Shown here one piece after another: positions 4,547 to 7,062 of a stretch of 7,062 nt of DNA. The notes under the pieces were generated by a model that searched no databases, was not told where the DNA came from, and was given only the letters and a program-made list of their open reading frames with translations. The DNA lies in assembly GCA_964472605.1 (NCBI GenBank), contig CAYYLG010000025.1, positions 1-7,062 of the forward strand. Reading direction: 5' to 3'. The stretch comes from JANNXY01 sp964472605 (GTDB lineage Bacteria; Patescibacteriota; Minisyncoccia; Phycocordibacterales; CAIZIN01). A program made the position numbers and the translations under genes. Within the stretch, counting starts at the first letter, position 1, and each line of letters starts with the position of its first letter.

Positions 4547-5641
4547 TCAATTATATACTCTAATTGTGTCACTTACGAAGCTTTCGCAGTTGAAGTTGGG
4601 GACAAGACCCGTTTCCTCCGAAAGCAGTTTTTGGTCGATTCTTTGGGCTAGTTTATCTGAACTTTCTTTCATAACTAGGGATTTTTCATCCAAAACCTCA
4701 CTTATACCACCAACGTCCGTTGAAACGATTTTTACATTAGCACTTATGGCTTCGAGTATTACATATGGCAAACCTTCCTTTCTGGATGATAGGAGGAAAA
4801 GGTCTGCGCCTTTTATGTACCTTGAAGCATCTTTTACTTGACCTAAAAGAGAAACATTTTTAATATTATTTTTCTTAATAAAGTTTTCTAAACATTCTTT
4901 ATCTTCACCGCTACCAATGATTAAATAATTATAATTTCTATTAACTAACTTTTTTGCAAGTAGTGCGTTTTCATAATCTTTATTTTTTGTTAGCTCACCA
5001 ATGCTTAGAACAATGGGTAGATTGTTTTCCAAGATACCTGCTTTTGACAAGAGGAGCTCTCTGGCAGAATCCTTTTCTAAAAATTCAGGAGATTTGATTG
5101 CATTATGAATTACTTTATTTTTCCCGCTATTTCTAATCCATCGGGGAAGTGAGTTTAGGTCAAACTTTGTTACAAAGATGACATTTGTTGAAAGTAGTAG
5201 GGTAATGAAGCTTAAAATTTTAATTATTAAGATAGATAAAAAGTTTCTTGATTCATTGAATGCGAATCCGTGAACTGTAAATACAATATTCTTAACTGAA
5301 GCAATTCTCCCTGCGAGTGCTCCTAGGCCACCAATCTTAGAGCTATTTAGGTGTAATACATCAGGTTTTTCTTTTCTTAGTAATTTAATTAAATTTAAGA
5401 AAACTTTTATTTCTTTCACGATTGATATATCTCTTTCAAGATCGGGTATAGAAATAACCTCGATATTTTCAGAGCGGAGTTTTTCTGCTAGAACTCCATT
5501 ACCACCTAGAGCAACTTTTATATCAAAATCCTTTTTAGGTAGGTTGGTTGCAAGGTCATAGACATATCTCTGAGCACCACCCCAGTTTGATTTGGTTATA
5601 ATATAAAGTATTCTTGTTTTTTTGGTATTTTGTTGTGTCAT
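4547..5641 (-). CDS. Glycosyltransferase, GT4-type (GT-B fold)
   Basis: This is a 364-residue enzyme expected to transfer a sugar from a nucleotide donor to a growing glycan on the cytoplasmic face. The N-terminal acceptor domain has ILYIITKSNWGGAQRYVYDL (11-30), the glycine-rich loop typical of GT4 enzymes, and DVLHLNSSKIGGLGALAGR (94-112). TVHGF (122-126) and the hydrophobic stretch 134-157 fit membrane-associated members. The C-terminal Rossmann domain shows VLSIGELTKNKDYENAL (211-227) and the retaining-GT signature SSRKEGLPYVILEA, with E289 and E297 as the EX7E pair. It ends in a normal C-terminal helix (SDTIRVYN), so the TGA stop is genuine. Sugar specificity cannot be read from the sequence. 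The ATG at 5641 is 40 bases from the divergent phosphotransferase start, and the gene heads a compact cluster with the small membrane protein and the pilin-like gene. Confidence 0.93.
   Translation of the reverse strand: MTQQNTKKTRILYIITKSNWGGAQRYVYDLATNLPKKDFDIKVALGGNGVLAEKLRSENIEVISIPDLERDISIVKEIKVFLNLIKLLRKEKPDVLHLNSSKIGGLGALAGRIASVKNIVFTVHGFAFNESRNFLSILIIKILSFITLLLSTNVIFVTKFDLNSLPRWIRNSGKNKVIHNAIKSPEFLEKDSARELLLSKAGILENNLPIVLSIGELTKNKDYENALLAKKLVNRNYNYLIIGSGEDKECLENFIKKNNIKNVSLLGQVKDASRYIKGADLFLLSSRKEGLPYVILEAISANVKIVSTDVGGISEVLDEKSLVMKESSDKLAQRIDQKLLSEETGLVPNFNCESFVSDTIRVYN
4550..4555 (-). promoter_or_regulatory. TATAAT box of a candidate leaderless promoter for the small membrane protein
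   Basis: On the minus strand a perfect TATAAT (4555 to 4550) is followed by TGATACC and then the ATG at 4542, so initiation would fall at the start codon. It overlaps the last codons of the glycosyltransferase. The best -35 candidate is TTCGTA, 18 bp upstream, a poor match. It supports the ATG at 4542 over the GTG at 4572. Confidence 0.42.
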
Positions 5642-5665
5642 CTGGTCTAAAGCCCTATTTTCCTG

Positions 5666-5677
5666 TAGTATATACTA
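5666..5677. promoter_or_regulatory. Palindromic bidirectional -10 region in the divergent intergenic spacer
   Basis: TAGTATATACTA is a perfect 12-base palindrome and holds a TATACT -10 hexamer on each strand: 5671-5676 forward and 5672-5667 reverse. Forward initiation would fall at about 5682, the A of the phosphotransferase ATG, giving a leaderless mRNA. Reverse initiation would fall near 5660, giving a leader of about 19 nt for the glycosyltransferase. In the reverse direction ATGACG (5696-5691, 18-bp spacer) is a four-of-six match to TTGACA. No good forward -35 is seen. RNA polymerase could bind in one orientation at a time, making the two genes compete. Confidence 0.55.
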
Positions 5678-5681
5678 TTGC

Positions 5682-7010
5682 ATGAAATTCCGTCATAAAA
5701 AAGAGGCTATTTTGCTTCTATTCGGCGATATAGTCATATTAGTTGTCTCACTATGGATTGCGCTTTTTTTGCGTCAGTTTGAACTGGTCTCTAAGGGGCT
5801 CTTCTTGGGTCACCTAGAGGCTTTTGGTTATATTATTGCTTCATGGATTTTGGTTTATTTTATCTCAGGACTTTATGAGAAGCATACAATGTTTCTTAAA
5901 AGTAAAATCCCAACCCTAATACTCAACGCACAGTTTGTTTGTAGTGGTTTGGCTATTTTGTTTTTCTACATAATTCCTTATTTCAACATTACTCCTAAGA
6001 TCACATTGTTTATTTATATTGTTGTATCTTTCGGACTCATGGTTTTATGGAGAATCAAGGGGGTTAATCTTATTCATATTCCAAAGAGGGAGTCGGCACT
6101 ACTTATAGGAAGTGGAGAGGAGATCAAGGATTTATATGATGAAGTTAACGGTAATCCCCGTTATGAATTTTCATTTATTTCTTGTATCGATATAAACAAA
6201 TCAGAAAATTTGGATTTCCAAGAAGAAATTTTAAAGAGGGTATATAGTGAGGAAGTTTCTGTGATAGCTATCGATCTTCATAATGAAAAAGTTGGACCAA
6301 TACTTAAGCATTTGTACAATTTGATTTTTTCTCAGGTGAAGTTCGTTGATATGCATAAGGTTTATGAAGATATTTTCGATAGGGTCCCATTGTCACTTGT
6401 GAAGTACAACTGGTTTCTTGAAAATATTTCTATAGCACCGAGGTATATGTATGATGTTCTAAAACGTGTTATGGATCTTGTGGTTACCATTCCGCTTTTC
6501 ATAATTTCACTACCATTTTATGTGGTTGCTTGGGTCCTGGTAAAATTCGATGATGATGGCGATTTGTTTTTTGCACAAGAAAGAATTGGTAAAAATAATC
6601 AGGTAATTAAGATTTTGAAATTCAGAAGTATGTCTGATACGGAATCAGGAAAAAAGGTTACCAAAATTGGAAATATTTTGCGCAAGACTCGTATCGATGA
6701 ATTACCTCAGCTTTGGAATGTTATAAAAGGCGATATCTCGCTTATTGGTCCACGTCCCGAGATAGGAGAGTATGTTAAGCATTATGAAACAGAGATTCCG
6801 TACTACAATGTTCGCCATCTTATAAAACCAGGACTTTCTGGTTGGGCGCAGATTCACCAGGAGGTTGCTCCAAAGTTCAAGATTGGTGTAGAGGAGACAA
6901 AGGCCAAGCTCTCATATGACTTCTACTATATAAAGAACCGCTCATTCATGCTCGATCTCAAAATCGCTCTTCAGACCATTAAGACATTATTATCTAGAAG
7001 CGGGGTGTAG
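5682..7010 (+). CDS. Polyprenyl-phosphate sugar-1-phosphate transferase (WcaJ/WbaP-type)
   Basis: This 442-residue enzyme would start a surface glycan by moving sugar-1-phosphate from a nucleotide sugar to undecaprenyl phosphate. Four N-terminal membrane helices (about 8-30, 47-66, 82-103, 107-125) are followed by a Rossmann-like domain (ALLIGSGEE, 139-147) and a second hydrophobic segment (266-288). The catalytic bacterial sugar transferase domain follows: KRVMD (261-265), FFAQERIG (296-303), KFRSM (313-317), RIDELPQLWNV (337-347), GDISLIGPRPE (350-360) and KPGLSGWAQ (382-390). D339-E340 match the catalytic Asp-Glu pair known from PglC. The loop between KFRSM and RIDELPQ is short, lacking the DAE-containing insert of many homologues. 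The frame is open from a TTG at 5622, but the ATG at 5682 gives a standard N-terminus and has a TATACT box 5 bases upstream. The substrate sugar is not predictable. It is divergent from the GT4 gene, which probably acts in the same pathway. Confidence 0.94.
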   Translation: MKFRHKKEAILLLFGDIVILVVSLWIALFLRQFELVSKGLFLGHLEAFGYIIASWILVYFISGLYEKHTMFLKSKIPTLILNAQFVCSGLAILFFYIIPYFNITPKITLFIYIVVSFGLMVLWRIKGVNLIHIPKRESALLIGSGEEIKDLYDEVNGNPRYEFSFISCIDINKSENLDFQEEILKRVYSEEVSVIAIDLHNEKVGPILKHLYNLIFSQVKFVDMHKVYEDIFDRVPLSLVKYNWFLENISIAPRYMYDVLKRVMDLVVTIPLFIISLPFYVVAWVLVKFDDDGDLFFAQERIGKNNQVIKILKFRSMSDTESGKKVTKIGNILRKTRIDELPQLWNVIKGDISLIGPRPEIGEYVKHYETEIPYYNVRHLIKPGLSGWAQIHQEVAPKFKIGVEETKAKLSYDFYYIKNRSFMLDLKIALQTIKTLLSRSGV

Positions 7011-7036
7011 CTAGAAACAACCCCACCACCTCCCAA

Positions 7037-7062
7037 CCCTCCTCCTTGGAAAAGGAGGAGGG
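7037..7062. terminator. Perfect 11-bp hairpin with GNRA-type loop, possible terminator or dispersed repeat
   Basis: CCCTCCTCCTT (7037-7047) pairs perfectly with AAGGAGGAGGG (7052-7062) around a GGAA loop, which fits the GNRA class. It starts 26 bases after the phosphotransferase stop. It is much more GC-rich than its surroundings and is preceded by a C/A-rich run; the stretch 7015-7047 contains no G. The window ends at the last stem base, so any T-tract or further repeat copies cannot be seen. Terminator or REP-like dispersed element are both possible. Confidence 0.6.

Noticed and set aside
4543..4572. GTG start at 4572 for the small membrane protein
   Set aside because: Possible, but it overlaps the glycosyltransferase by 26 bases. 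The ATG at 4542 has a perfect TATAAT 7 bases upstream and a clean 4-base gap.
5622..5681. N-terminal extension of the sugar phosphotransferase from a TTG start at 5622
   Set aside because: It overlaps the divergent glycosyltransferase start and adds a cysteine-rich stretch unlike the family. The ATG at 5682 gives a standard basic N-terminus before the first helix.
7002..7024. GGGGT/ACCCC stem across the end of the phosphotransferase gene
   Set aside because: It has only 5 bp with a 13-base loop. It is weak beside the perfect 11-bp hairpin just downstream.
1..7062. CRISPR arrays, tRNAs, insertion sequences or phage genes
   Set aside because: No spaced direct repeats, cloverleaf-like sequences, transposase motifs or terminal inverted repeats were seen. 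The only repeats are protein-level modules in the pilin-like gene and short palindromes.

Overview
The window is a gene-dense, AT-rich bacterial segment. Its content suggests a member of the Candidate Phyla Radiation (Patescibacteria), most likely a Parcubacteria-like lineage. This is inferred from gene style: a RodA-type SEDS protein next to small membrane or secreted proteins of unknown function, a type IV pilin-like surface protein, short or absent 5' leaders, no Shine-Dalgarno sequences at the starts, and intergenic spacers of only a few bases. All genes read intact in the standard code and TGA serves as a stop (end of the glycosyltransferase), which argues against the TGA-recoded Gracilibacteria and Absconditabacteria. 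No sequence search was run, so the lineage is a judgement.

Layout. 1-85 is the 3' part of a 5S rRNA, so an rRNA operon lies to the left. A promoter with an extended -10 (94-124) then leads into a plus-strand cluster: a polytopic membrane protein (154-984), a membrane-anchored secreted protein with a four-cysteine motif and two probable beta-sandwich domains (991-1743), and rodA (1770-2906). Converging on rodA with a 3-base gap is a minus-strand cluster, in transcription order: a family-4-type glycosyltransferase (5641-4547), a small single-pass membrane protein (4542-4240) and a large pilin-like protein (4250-2910). A 40-base divergent region containing a 12-base perfect palindrome separates the glycosyltransferase from a plus-strand polyprenyl-phosphate sugar phosphotransferase (5682-7010). 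The window ends in a perfect 11-bp GC-rich hairpin.

How the genes fit together. All recognisable products act at the cell envelope. RodA polymerises peptidoglycan glycan strands. The phosphotransferase would load the first sugar phosphate onto a lipid carrier, and the glycosyltransferase would extend such a glycan. The pilin-like protein would be displayed on the surface.

The most unusual gene is the 446-residue pilin-like protein. A class III prepilin N-terminus is followed by thrombospondin type-3-like calcium-binding repeats, three evenly sized GCT...DDGSC repeats and a cysteine-rich tail (30 cysteines in all). It looks like a disulfide- and calcium-stabilised adhesive pilus subunit. The second main observation is regulatory: several starts have a TATAAT or TATACT box 5-7 bases upstream of the ATG, the layout expected for leaderless mRNAs, and one of these boxes is the palindromic centre of a probable bidirectional promoter.
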